Positions 1 to 6,426 of a DNA stretch of 20,098 bases are shown in pieces. Source of the DNA: JACRBT01 sp964474285 (lineage in GTDB: Bacteria; Chloroflexota; Dehalococcoidia; Tepidiformales; Tepidiformaceae); the NCBI GenBank assembly GCA_964474285.1, contig CAYYSD010000044.1:1-20098 (forward strand). The letters run 5' to 3'. The translations under genes were made by a program, and so were the position numbers. The notes under the pieces are model-generated. The model was given only the letters and a program-made list of their open reading frames with translations, ran no database searches and was not told the DNA's origin. Each line of letters starts with the position of its first letter. Within the stretch, counting starts at the first letter, position 1.

Positions 1-16
1 GCGGCCTCAGCGCCGC
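1..16. terminator. Small GC hairpin at the window edge
   Basis: GCGGC at 1-5 and GCCGC at 12-16 form a 5-bp stem with a 6-nt loop just before the first gene. It could be the end of a terminator for a gene lying left of the window, but there is no T-run and the upstream sequence is not visible. Confidence 0.2.
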
Positions 17-33
17 TCAGGAGGGTTGTGTCC

Positions 34-330
34 ATGGCTACTACCTACGTTGGCTTCTACCGTCCGGTATCTCCAGAAGTGATAGCGGCATCGCAACGCG
101 AAACGGGTACCCTTCCGCCGGCGATGCTTGCCAAGGTCCGGGCATTTCCCGCAAGCCTCCCTCCGACCTGTAAGCTCATCGGCTCCTGGGCGATCAGTGG
201 CGGTCAGGAGCCCGGTGTCATGGTGGCTGAAGTCGAGAGCATCGCGGACCTTCAGCACGTGAACACGTACTACGCCGGCTGGCTGAACTTCGACTGGCAC
301 CCTACCGCAGGAGTCGACCGCAGCCAGTAA
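34..330 (+). CDS. DUF3303-like small protein
   Basis: A 98-aa soluble protein without signal peptide or membrane segment. The second half, with CKLIGSW, then a Gly-rich turn, VMVAEVES, and a C-terminal WLNFDWHP, has the layout I associate with the DUF3303 / dimeric alpha-beta barrel small proteins, whose biochemical role is unknown. A GTG at 28 also opens the frame, but it lies only 2 nt after the Shine-Dalgarno AGGAGGG (19-25); the ATG at 34 has an 8-nt spacing and is preferred. The gene converges on the FMN-binding protein at 500-973, with REP-like elements between them. The family call is from pattern memory only. Confidence 0.7.
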   Translation: MATTYVGFYRPVSPEVIAASQRETGTLPPAMLAKVRAFPASLPPTCKLIGSWAISGGQEPGVMVAEVESIADLQHVNTYYAGWLNFDWHPTAGVDRSQ

Positions 331-368
331 GGTCGGAGACGACGGCTCAGCGCGTGCCTGGCGCTTGC

Positions 369-485
369 CTTCCGTTCGTGCTGAGCCAGTCGAAGTACGA
401 ACGCGGTCCCGCCCGAACAGCGGAGTGCGCCTGTGAGACTCGACCCACGGACCAGGCCCTTCGACGGGCTCAGGGCGAACGGGAG
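369..485. repeat. Inverted pair of REP-like palindromic elements
   Basis: The 27 bases at 369-395 and the 27 bases at 459-485 are inverted copies of each other matching at 23 positions; both carry the core CTTCGAC..GCTCAG..CGAACGG. This core resembles the repetitive extragenic palindromes seen in many high-GC genomes. The left copy also folds on itself: GTTCGTGCT (374-382) pairs with AGTACGAAC (394-402) with one G-T wobble. The pair sits in the 169-bp gap between two convergent genes, where it could act as a bidirectional terminator. No other full copy is visible in the window. Confidence 0.6.
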
Positions 486-499
486 TCGAGTGAGGCCCC

Positions 500-973
500 T
501 CAGGCCGGCGGCTGCCAGACCAGCGCCGGCTTGCCCGCCGCCAGGTTCGCGAACGAACTCACCTCGACGCGCCACGGCGCGAGCTTGAGCAGCCCGAGCC
601 GGGCATCGTCCGGCTGCGTGCCCATGAGCGCCGCGGGGTCGTATCCGTACGGGCCGGGAAACGACGAAAGGAACGCCCACACGCGCTCTCGCTCCGCGAT
701 GTCCGTCACCCACCCTGACCGGCACTCGGCATAGACCATGCCGTCCTCAGCCGAGAAATACGACGCGGACAGGTAGGGATTGGCCGCCAGGTGCTTCACC
801 TTGAGCGCCGTCATCCAGCTCACGGTCCAGCCCGTGAATCCCTCCCAAACCGGGTGCATGATCCGCGTCCGTGGCCGCCCGCGGCGATCCACGGTGCTCA
901 CCGTGCTCCAGACGAGCTTCTGCACGATGGCATCGAACTGGGGCTGCAACTCCTCGAAAGTCGCGACGTTCAC
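500..973 (-). CDS. Pyridoxamine 5'-phosphate oxidase-like FMN-binding split-barrel protein
   Basis: 157 aa, cytoplasmic. The N-terminal half reads as a flavin/F420-binding split barrel: STVSTVDRRGRPRTRIMHPVWEG is the strand-turn-strand that packs on the cofactor phosphate, followed by KVKHLAANP, the usual Lys and 'L..NP' segment after the third strand. The C-terminal half has YGYDP and WRVEVSS, also typical of this group. Members reduce or bind FMN, F420 or haem-like ligands; the substrate cannot be told. The start is GTG with a near-perfect AAGGAGGT (981-988) 7 nt upstream. It is divergent from the lipoprotein gene at 1083, and a minus-strand TAGCAT (1025-1020) could be its -10 box. Confidence 0.85.
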   Translation of the reverse strand: MNVATFEELQPQFDAIVQKLVWSTVSTVDRRGRPRTRIMHPVWEGFTGWTVSWMTALKVKHLAANPYLSASYFSAEDGMVYAECRSGWVTDIAERERVWAFLSSFPGPYGYDPAALMGTQPDDARLGLLKLAPWRVEVSSFANLAAGKPALVWQPPA

Positions 974-1023
974 AGGGCAGACCTCCTTGCGGAAAGAGAT
1001 GTGGTGTACGGATACGAAGATGC

Positions 1024-1029
1024 TATGCT
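1024..1029 (+). promoter_or_regulatory. -10 box TATGCT for the lipoprotein gene
   Basis: TATGCT in the context GCTATGCTG, 53 nt before the lipoprotein start, predicting a leader of about 46 nt. It overlaps a minus-strand TAGCAT (1025-1020) that could serve the divergent FMN-protein gene. There is no convincing -35. The same GCTAYNNTG context recurs before several other genes in the window. Confidence 0.4.
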
Positions 1030-1082
1030 GCGCACATCAACGGCGCGAGCCGAGCGGTCCCGGGACGGAAGGGAGGCGCGAC

Positions 1083-1955
1083 ATGCGATCGAGGGCACGT
1101 GCGTTTGCCGGCGCTTGTGCAAGCATGACTGGCCTGCTTGTGCTCTCCGCCGGATGTTCGAGTCCTGCGCCCTCCGAAGCCACGGCATCGTTGTCAACCC
1201 GTTCCGGGGACGTCCTAATCGAGCCGGGCGAGCGAGGCATCCGCACGGACTTCCTGCGCTCGACGACCGACCTCATCGCCTACTTCCCCGTTGTCATCGT
1301 CGGCATCGTGGAGGCGGAACAGGCGGTTCATCTCTACGAGGTGTTCCCCGTGACGCCCGAATCCCGGCCGACATCCGTGCCACCGACGTGGATCCCGACT
1401 CCCGACCCGGGTGCGACGCGCGCAGCTGAACCGCCCGATTCGACGTTCTTCACCGTACGGGTCGATCAGGTTGTCGCAGGTTCTGTCAGCAGCGGGTCTA
1501 CTGTGCGCATCCTGCAGAGCGGCGCCCGCGCGGGCGGCGTGACGTATGTGCGCGCAGACGACCCGCTGAGGGTCGTCGGTTCGCGGTACCTCCTGGTCCT
1601 GCGACAAAACGAGATCAGGGATCACTTCGGAACCGCAGCCGCGGGACGCTTCGTCGTCACCGCTGACGAGCGGGTCCAACAACCCGTATCGGCCTGGAAG
1701 GACTACGGTGCCGTCAAAGCACTCGATGGCCGCAAACTCAGCGATGTCGTGCCCGAACTCCGGCGCCTGGCAGCGGACATGGCCTCCGGTAAGGTGACTC
1801 CGGAGCCGTGGCCCTCGCCGCGCCCCACGCTTGTCCCGGCGACCGTGACACCCGCGCGAAGCGCAACGTCGATCCCGCCCCCGCCATCCCACATTCCGCA
1901 GCCGCCCGTCTTCCCGACTCGCCCGCCGCTCCCTTCCGCGACGGCAGCGCCCTGA
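1083..1955 (+). CDS. Secreted lipoprotein with Pro/Thr-rich tail
   Basis: 290 aa. The signal peptide ends in the lipobox LSAGC with Cys25 as lipidation site, so the protein is probably anchored to the outer face of the cytoplasmic membrane. A central domain (roughly residues 95-215) contains FFTVRVDQVVAGSV, ..VRILQSG, DDPLRVVGSRYLLVLR and GRFVVTADERV, a beta-rich pattern I have seen in exported proteins of Chloroflexota but for which I know no function. The last 45 residues are very rich in Pro, Thr and Ser, like a cell-wall spanning linker. The open frame continues upstream to 780, but GGGAGG (1071-1076) 6 nt before the ATG at 1083 and the signal peptide fix the start. The stop lies 2 bases before the assembly gap. 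Confidence 0.8.
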   Translation: MRSRARAFAGACASMTGLLVLSAGCSSPAPSEATASLSTRSGDVLIEPGERGIRTDFLRSTTDLIAYFPVVIVGIVEAEQAVHLYEVFPVTPESRPTSVPPTWIPTPDPGATRAAEPPDSTFFTVRVDQVVAGSVSSGSTVRILQSGARAGGVTYVRADDPLRVVGSRYLLVLRQNEIRDHFGTAAAGRFVVTADERVQQPVSAWKDYGAVKALDGRKLSDVVPELRRLAADMASGKVTPEPWPSPRPTLVPATVTPARSATSIPPPPSHIPQPPVFPTRPPLPSATAAP

Positions 1956-1956
1956 G

Positions 1957-2056
1957 NNNNNNNNNNNNNNNNNNNNNNNNNNNNNNNNNNNNNNNNNNNN
2001 NNNNNNNNNNNNNNNNNNNNNNNNNNNNNNNNNNNNNNNNNNNNNNNNNNNNNNNN
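1957..2056. other. Assembly gap (100 N)
   Basis: Exactly 100 N, a conventional placeholder for a scaffold gap of unknown size. The nine bases CGCCCTGAG occur directly on both sides (1948-1956 and 2057-2065), so the two contigs may overlap or meet in a short repeat. Confidence 0.98.
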
Positions 2057-2093
2057 CGCCCTGAGCCCGGATTCCTTCGCGATACCATCCTGA

Positions 2094-2099
2094 TAAGCT
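2094..2099 (+). promoter_or_regulatory. TAAGCT box, leaderless-type promoter
   Basis: TANNNT hexamer ending exactly 6 nt before the ATG at 2106; no Shine-Dalgarno is present. The spacing places the transcription start at or next to the A of the start codon. Confidence 0.4.
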
Positions 2100-2105
2100 A
2101 TTTGC

Positions 2106-2342
2106 ATGACGACCGGTGAACGTGCTTTGGGAACAGTCGACCTGACCAACCTGACGGTTGAGGAACTGGCGGTGCGGCGGCTTGTGTTGAGCCAGGATCT
2201 TGATCCGCAGGCGCGAGCCCGGAGGGTCACCGCCTTCGCGAAAACGCGCCAGAACCTCAAAGAGATGCTGCGGTCCGAAGCCTGTAGTGGGCTAACTGAA
2301 GAAGAAGTCGCCGGTGCCCTTGAGGCTGACCGCGACCGGTGA
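2106..2342 (+). CDS. Putative antitoxin of a PIN-toxin pair
   Basis: 78 aa, small and charged, with a predicted helical middle (VEELAVRRLVLSQDL through ARRVTAFAKTRQNLKEML) and the C-terminal LTEEEVAGALEADRDR. I see no clear ribbon-helix-helix, AbrB or Phd motif, so the family is not recognised. The role is inferred from position: its TGA overlaps the GTG of the following PIN-domain reading frame in a GTGA (2339-2342), the usual arrangement of VapB-VapC pairs. The start has no Shine-Dalgarno but is preceded at 6 nt by a TAAGCT box, suggesting a leaderless message. Confidence 0.6.
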   Translation: MTTGERALGTVDLTNLTVEELAVRRLVLSQDLDPQARARRVTAFAKTRQNLKEMLRSEACSGLTEEEVAGALEADRDR

Positions 2343-2769
2343 CAGTCGTCATTGATTGTTCGTTCGTTGCCAGAGCGCTCGTTCCCAGCCAACAGACTCA
2401 GTGGGCGACGGACGCCCTTGAGGAGATTGTCGAGAGCGTCGACCAGATCGTCGCGCCCGACTTCCTGCAATCGAATTCGCCTCGATGCTTCGTCGATTGG
2501 AGTCGCGCGGGATGATTCGGACGAACGTGTCAGGCGCTGCACTGGACGCCCTGCAGGCTATGGAGGTGACGTACGTTTGGAATGCTCGCTGGGTTGATAG
2601 CGCACTCGCGATAGCCCGAACGATTGGCGTGTCAAGGATTTACGACAGCATCTATCTGGCGTGCGCGTTGGACCTGGGCGTTCGCCTTCATACGTGCGAC
2701 GCGCGGTTTGCCTCCGCGGCCTCGGCTGATTTCGGATCCTCTTTGTTCCTGCTGTCGCCGCCAGCTTGA
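2339..2769 (+). pseudogene. PIN-domain (VapC-like) toxin gene with a frameshift
   Basis: The frame from GTG 2339 encodes VTVVIDCSFVARAL, the first PIN strand with the metal-binding Asp6, and continues to APDFLQ near 2470. The rest of the PIN fold is in the -1 frame: IEFASMLRRLESRG (conserved Glu), RIYDSIYLACALDLG (third Asp) and LHTCDARFA (fourth Asp), ending at 2769. The total of 431 nt is one short of 144 codons, so restoring a single base near 2467-2470 gives a normal-length nuclease with all four acidic residues. It is therefore either a recent inactivating deletion or a sequencing error; the nearby assembly gap makes the latter possible. Working VapC proteins cleave RNA. Confidence 0.75.
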
Positions 2770-2807
2770 ACTACGAGTTCGAACATGCCCGCTGACAGCC
2801 GGGCGGC

Positions 2808-2813
2808 TACACT
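2808..2813 (+). promoter_or_regulatory. -10-like TACACT before the acyl-CoA dehydrogenase
   Basis: GGCTACACTGG, 30 nt before the ATG at 2844, matches the GCTAYNNTG context seen before other genes here. No -35 at a normal distance is obvious. Confidence 0.3.
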
Positions 2814-2843
2814 GGCCCCCACACAACCCACGGGGACAGCGCC

Positions 2844-4007
2844 ATGGATTTCGAGCTCTCTGAAGAACATCGACTGATCAAGGACACGGCCCGCCGCATC
2901 GCCCGCGAAGTCGTCGCGCCGCGCGCCAAAGAGCTCGACGAAACCGGGCAATACCCCCACGACTACTTCGAAGCGTTCAAGAAGGCCGGCCTGCTCGGCA
3001 TGGCAATCCCCGAAGAGATGGGCGGCACTGGAAACGGCATCCTCCCCATCTGTCTCGCCATCGAAGAGGTCGCGAAGTACGAATGCGGCGCCGGCCTCAT
3101 CCTCGTGCTTACCGGCCTGCCCAACCGCCCCATCGTCTTCGGCGGCACGAAGGAACAGCAGCTCAAGTACCTCCCGAACGTAGCCACGGGCGTGACGAAG
3201 GCCGCCTTCTGCCTGACCGAGCCCGACCACGGCTCCGACGCCGCCGCGCTCGAAACCCGCGCCGTCCGAGATGGCGACGACTACATCCTCAACGGCAACA
3301 AGGTCTACATCTCCGGCGGCACCGTGGCCGATACCCTCACCGTCTTCGCGCGCACCGGCGGCCCAGGCGCGAAGGGCATCAGCGCCTTCGTCGTCGACGC
3401 CAATTCGCCCGGCATCAACATCGACCGCACCGACGACAAGATGGGTGTGCGCAGCGTCCCCACCGCCCACTTTAGCTTCCAGGATGTGCGCGTCCCCGCC
3501 GAAAACCTCCTCGGTCTGAAGGAGGGCGAGGGCTTCAACCACGCCATGCTCACCCTCAACAGCATGCGCCCGACGGTCGGCGCGCGCGGCGTCGGGCTGG
3601 CCGAAGGCGCTGCCGCCTACGCCCTCGAATGGGCCCGCGAACGCAAGGCCTTCGGCAACGGCGTCATCGATTTCCAGGCCATCCAGTTCATGTTCGCCGA
3701 TATGGCCATCCAGATTGAGGCGGCCCGGAACCTCGTCTACAAGGCCGCGTGGATGGTGGACCAGGGCAGGTACACCCGCGAATATGCCCACCATCTCTCC
3801 ATCGCCAAGGCCTATGCGACCGAGATGGCGAACAAAGTTGCCTTCGATGCTCTCCAGGTGCTCGGCGCGCAGGGCTACATGAAGGATCACCCGCTCGAGC
3901 GCCACTACCGCGACGCCCGCCAGCTCATGATCGTCGAGGGCTCATCCCAGGTTCAGCGGGTCGTCATCAGCCGCAACATGATCGACCGCGCGCTGGTCTA
4001 CGGGTAG
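2844..4007 (+). CDS. Acyl-CoA dehydrogenase
   Basis: 387 aa, the usual length for this FAD flavoenzyme, which introduces a trans-2 double bond into an acyl-CoA and passes electrons to electron-transfer flavoprotein. Order of domains: N-terminal helical domain (1-120), beta domain starting with AFCLTEPDHGSD (121-132), which contacts FAD and substrate, then the C-terminal helical bundle with RKAFG (267-271) and QVLGAQGYMKDHP. IVEGSSQVQR contains Glu365 at the position of the catalytic base of short/medium-chain enzymes (EGTSQ). Start: ATG with GGGGA (2832-2836) 7 nt upstream. It converges on vapC with 7 nt between the stops. No other beta-oxidation gene is adjacent, so the chain length it acts on cannot be inferred. 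Confidence 0.95.
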   Translation: MDFELSEEHRLIKDTARRIAREVVAPRAKELDETGQYPHDYFEAFKKAGLLGMAIPEEMGGTGNGILPICLAIEEVAKYECGAGLILVLTGLPNRPIVFGGTKEQQLKYLPNVATGVTKAAFCLTEPDHGSDAAALETRAVRDGDDYILNGNKVYISGGTVADTLTVFARTGGPGAKGISAFVVDANSPGINIDRTDDKMGVRSVPTAHFSFQDVRVPAENLLGLKEGEGFNHAMLTLNSMRPTVGARGVGLAEGAAAYALEWARERKAFGNGVIDFQAIQFMFADMAIQIEAARNLVYKAAWMVDQGRYTREYAHHLSIAKAYATEMANKVAFDALQVLGAQGYMKDHPLERHYRDARQLMIVEGSSQVQRVVISRNMIDRALVYG

Positions 4008-4014
4008 GCGGCCT

Positions 4015-4401
4015 TCACCACAGTACCGGAACCGCGTAGTCGGAGAACGCGCGGTCCCCGGTGACGATCGTCAGATCCTCGACCATCGCCTGCGCGATCA
4101 GTAACCGGTCGAATGGGTCTCTGTGGTGCAGCGGGAGAGACTCGACCGCGAGGATGTGGGGCAGGGCGATTGCCAGTTGCGAAAGTCCCAGTTGGTCGAC
4201 CTGTTGTGCGACGAACCAGGACACCGGACGGCTGATCGCGAGTTTCCCGGCGGCGGCTTTGATGGTTAACTCCCAGACGCTCGCGTCGCTGAGAAAGCAC
4301 AGATTCTCTCGATCGTTGATCGCTGCTCGTGTGGGGGAAGTCAGTCGTTCGGGCGTGGAGGCCGCGATCAAAAGGGTCATCGTGTCAATCAGAAGGTTCA
4401 T
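4015..4401 (-). CDS. vapC: VapC-type PIN-domain toxin, Sll0205-like
   Basis: 128 aa. MNLLIDTMTLLIAA (Asp6), SDASVWELTIK (Glu44), RDPFDRLLIAQA (Asp95/Asp98) and TGDRAFSDYAVPVLW (Asp116) give the complete acidic set of an active PIN ribonuclease, and the layout with HHRDPFDR and a C-terminal Y.VPVLW is that of the Sll0205-like subgroup. These toxins cut RNA and are held inactive by the cognate antitoxin. The start ATG overlaps the end of the antitoxin gene by 17 nt (4385-4401), so translation is probably coupled. Unlike the PIN gene at 2339 this one is intact. Confidence 0.92.
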   Translation of the reverse strand: MNLLIDTMTLLIAASTPERLTSPTRAAINDRENLCFLSDASVWELTIKAAAGKLAISRPVSWFVAQQVDQLGLSQLAIALPHILAVESLPLHHRDPFDRLLIAQAMVEDLTIVTGDRAFSDYAVPVLW

Positions 4402-4657
4402 CGGTCGGGTCCGCTTCCAGGGGGGCGTCGTACCACTCGGCGAGCTCCGCCTCGGTCATAGGAGCAAACGCGTCTCCGGTCATGCGCACCTGCCCGCGGG
4501 CGGTGCCGAACTTGACAGGTCCCCGACGTAGAACAGGCACCAGCCGCGCGACCGGGCGGCCATCGCGCGCGATCACTATCTCCTCGCCCGCTTCGACTCG
4601 GCGCAGCAGCTTCGAAAGCTGCGTCTTTGCGTCGTGAGTGTTCACAACCGTCGTCAC
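4385..4657 (-). CDS. vapB: Phd/YefM-type antitoxin
   Basis: 90 aa from GTG 4657. VTTVVNTHDAKTQLSKLLRRVEAGEEIVIARDGRPVARLVP is the Phd/YefM DNA-binding and dimerisation fold almost from start to end; the C-terminal acidic tail (EAELAEWYDAPLEADPTDEPSD) is the part expected to wrap the toxin. The frame is open to 4711, but the motif begins at the GTG, which has GGAG 7 nt upstream. A perfect palindrome (4672-4689) lies 15 nt before the start and fits the autoregulation known for this family, where antitoxin or complex represses its own promoter. Confidence 0.9.
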   Translation of the reverse strand: MTTVVNTHDAKTQLSKLLRRVEAGEEIVIARDGRPVARLVPVLRRGPVKFGTARGQVRMTGDAFAPMTEAELAEWYDAPLEADPTDEPSD

Positions 4658-4671
4658 ACCATTGCTCCAGC

Positions 4672-4689
4672 GGACTAACTGATTAGTCC
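4672..4689. promoter_or_regulatory. Palindromic operator candidate of the vapBC pair
   Basis: GGACTAA-CTGA-TTAGTCC: 7-bp perfect arms with a 4-bp centre, directly upstream of the antitoxin start. It is AT-richer than its surroundings. A minus-strand TTGACA (4718-4713) lies further upstream and may be the -35 of the same promoter, though I could not place a -10 at the right distance. Confidence 0.55.
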
Positions 4690-4740
4690 ACCCTGGTCGA
4701 GTCAGGACCATTTGTCAATCACATCACATCGCTGTTCGGC

Positions 4741-4746
4741 TATGCT
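4741..4746 (+). promoter_or_regulatory. TATGCT box before the Nudix gene
   Basis: GGCTATGCTGG with TATGCT ending 8 nt before the ATG at 4755. There is no Shine-Dalgarno, so the message is probably leaderless or has a leader of one or two bases. Confidence 0.45.
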
Positions 4747-4754
4747 GGGCAACG

Positions 4755-5246
4755 ATGAGTTCTCGCGAGGACCCGATCGACCGGCCAACGTCTCGCGTCC
4801 TGCTCCTCGATGAGTTCGACCGCGTGCTCCTGTTCAGGGCGCTCGAACCTGATCAAGAGACGCGCCGCCCGTTCTGGTTCCCGCCCGGCGGAGGTCTCGA
4901 AGCAGGCGAAACCCACGAAGAGGCCGCCGTTCGCGAAGTACGCGCAGAGACGGGCTTCGAGATCATCCCTGGCCCGTGCGTCTGGTTGCGCTCCCATGTC
5001 TGGCGGCTCGAAGACCGCTGGTACCGCTCGATCGAGCGCTACTTCCTCGCCCGCACACCGGCCGCCGACGTGCTGAGGGATGCATGGACAGAGCTCGAGT
5101 TGCAGCTGATCGGCGAGTGCCGGTGGTGGTCCGCGGCCGATATCCACGACTCCAGCGACACCTTCGCGCCACGACGCCTGGCCGAGCTGCTGCCGCCGCT
5201 CCTCCGCGGCGAAGTCCCGCCGGCCCCGTTCGAAGTGGGCGTCTAA
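4755..5246 (+). CDS. Nudix hydrolase
   Basis: 163 aa. The Nudix box spans residues 46-68: GGLEAGE...EEAAVREVRAETGF fits G-x5-E-x7-R-E-U-x-x-E-x-G-U, with Ala64 in place of the first Glu of the usual EE pair while Glu61 and Glu65, metal ligands in the family, are kept. The N-terminus SRVLLLDEFDRVLLFRAL and the preceding PFWFPPGG are typical first strands. Nudix enzymes hydrolyse nucleoside diphosphates linked to another group; the substrate here is not predictable. Later SIERYFLART and ECRWWSAADI are normal C-terminal elements. The gene is divergent from vapBC (97 bp) and 66 bp before the ABC ATPase on the same strand. Confidence 0.92.
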   Translation: MSSREDPIDRPTSRVLLLDEFDRVLLFRALEPDQETRRPFWFPPGGGLEAGETHEEAAVREVRAETGFEIIPGPCVWLRSHVWRLEDRWYRSIERYFLARTPAADVLRDAWTELELQLIGECRWWSAADIHDSSDTFAPRRLAELLPPLLRGEVPPAPFEVGV

Positions 5247-5283
5247 TTCGCGCGGCCGACATGAGCGTGTTCCCCGGCGGTCG

Positions 5284-5289
5284 TATCCT
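5284..5289 (+). promoter_or_regulatory. -10-like TATCCT before the ABC ATPase gene
   Basis: GTATCCTGC, with a start of transcription expected near 5296. This argues against the TTG at 5292 as start codon and for the ATG at 5313. Confidence 0.35.
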
Positions 5290-5312
5290 GCTTGGGAAAG
5301 GCGCCGCGATCC

Positions 5313-6353
5313 ATGCAACCGGGGCAGGAACACCCTGCTGAGACTCTGACCTGTGCCCACGTGCGAAAGACCTTCGGCGCCAAGGTGGCCGTCGACGACG
5401 TCAGCCTGTCCGTTGCGCCGGGCGAGATCCTGGCGCTGCTCGGGCCCAGCGGTTGCGGCAAGACGACACTCCTGCGCATGATCGGCGGCCTGGAAGTCCC
5501 GGATTCGGGCGAAATCCGGCTGGGAGGAAAGACCCTCAACGGCGCGCGTGCCTTCGTGCCCCCGGAAAAGCGCCGCATCGTCATGGTCTTCCAGGACTTC
5601 GCCCTCTTTCCTCATATGACCGTCGCGCGCAACGTCGAATTCGGACTGCCCTCCGGCGCGGACAAGCGCGAACGCATGGAGGCGCTTTTGCGTACCGTCG
5701 GTCTCGAAGGGTTGGAGCGGCGCATGCCCCACGAGCTCTCCGGGGGGCAGCAACAGCGCGTCGCGATCGCTCGTGCTCTCGCCGCCGAACCACGGGTGAT
5801 GCTCTTCGATGAACCGTTTTCGAACCTGGACCCGGCCATCCGGCTCCATGTGCGCGCCGAGGTGCGGCAGATCATCCGCACGACCGGCGTGACCGCCATC
5901 TTCGTGACGCACGATCAGGAAGAAGCGCTCAGCCTGGCTGACCACGTCGCCGTAATGATCGATGGCAACATCCTGCAGATCGGCACGCCCCGCGAAGTCT
6001 ATGCGAATCCCACGAGCAGGGCCGTCGCAGAATTCGTCGGCCGCGCCAACTTCTTCCGGGGCGAAGTCCGGGATGGCGTCGCCACCTGTGAACTGGGCAC
6101 CTTTGCGGTCGAAGCAGACTTCGAAGGCCCCGCCGACATCATGGTCCGCTCGGAAGATCTCGTACCGGCAGAAGACGGCACGCCAGCAGAAGCCGTTTCC
6201 TCCACCTACCTGGGCCACGAACAGCTGGTCACGCTCCGGCTCGCGGGCGGCACGGTGGTTCACGCGCGCTGGCGACCCAGCCTTGCCGTGTCTCCCGGCG
6301 CCCGCACCGGCCTGCGTGTGGAGGGCAGCCCGGTCGCCTTCCCTATCGAGTAA
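5313..6353 (+). CDS. ABC transporter ATP-binding protein, FbpC/PotA type
   Basis: 346 aa from ATG 5313. All nucleotide-binding motifs are present: Walker A GPSGCGKTT (44-52), Q-loop FQDFALFPH (Gln94), signature LSGGQQQR (142-149), Walker B VMLFDEP (162-168, Glu167) and H-loop VTHDQEEA (His200). IGTPREVY..P..R.VAEFVGRANFF leads into a C-terminal TOBE-like domain (about 245-346). This layout belongs to importers of Fe3+, spermidine/putrescine, sulfate or similar solutes. No permease or binding-protein gene is next to it, so the substrate is open and the ATPase may serve a transporter encoded elsewhere. It ends 23 bp before a strong hairpin. A TTG at 5292 also opens the frame but lies too close to the -10-like box. 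Confidence 0.92.
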   Translation: MQPGQEHPAETLTCAHVRKTFGAKVAVDDVSLSVAPGEILALLGPSGCGKTTLLRMIGGLEVPDSGEIRLGGKTLNGARAFVPPEKRRIVMVFQDFALFPHMTVARNVEFGLPSGADKRERMEALLRTVGLEGLERRMPHELSGGQQQRVAIARALAAEPRVMLFDEPFSNLDPAIRLHVRAEVRQIIRTTGVTAIFVTHDQEEALSLADHVAVMIDGNILQIGTPREVYANPTSRAVAEFVGRANFFRGEVRDGVATCELGTFAVEADFEGPADIMVRSEDLVPAEDGTPAEAVSSTYLGHEQLVTLRLAGGTVVHARWRPSLAVSPGARTGLRVEGSPVAFPIE

Positions 6354-6368
6354 CCCCGCTCCCATGAC

Positions 6369-6406
6369 GCGCCGAAGGCCGGGTCTCACGACCCGGCCCC
6401 CGGCGC
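6369..6406. terminator. Strong hairpin between convergent genes
   Basis: A perfect 9-bp stem GGCCGGGTC (6377-6385) / GACCCGGCC (6390-6398) with TCAC loop is extended, after a 2x2 internal loop (AA/CC), by GCGCCG (6369-6374) / CGGCGC (6401-6406). It lies between the ABC ATPase stop and the FAD oxidoreductase stop and would work for both strands. There is no T-run, so an intrinsic terminator of the classical kind is not certain. Confidence 0.7.
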
Positions 6407-6426
6407 AGAGAGAAGGGAAGGCTCGA

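Noticed and set aside
780..1082. N-terminal extension of the lipoprotein frame
   Set aside because: It overlaps the FMN-protein gene on the other strand and would bury the signal peptide; a ribosome site precedes ATG 1083.
2688..3905. 405-codon open frame antisense to the acyl-CoA dehydrogenase
   Set aside because: It is a by-product of GC-rich third positions of the real gene; the translation resembles no protein and the plus-strand gene is certain.
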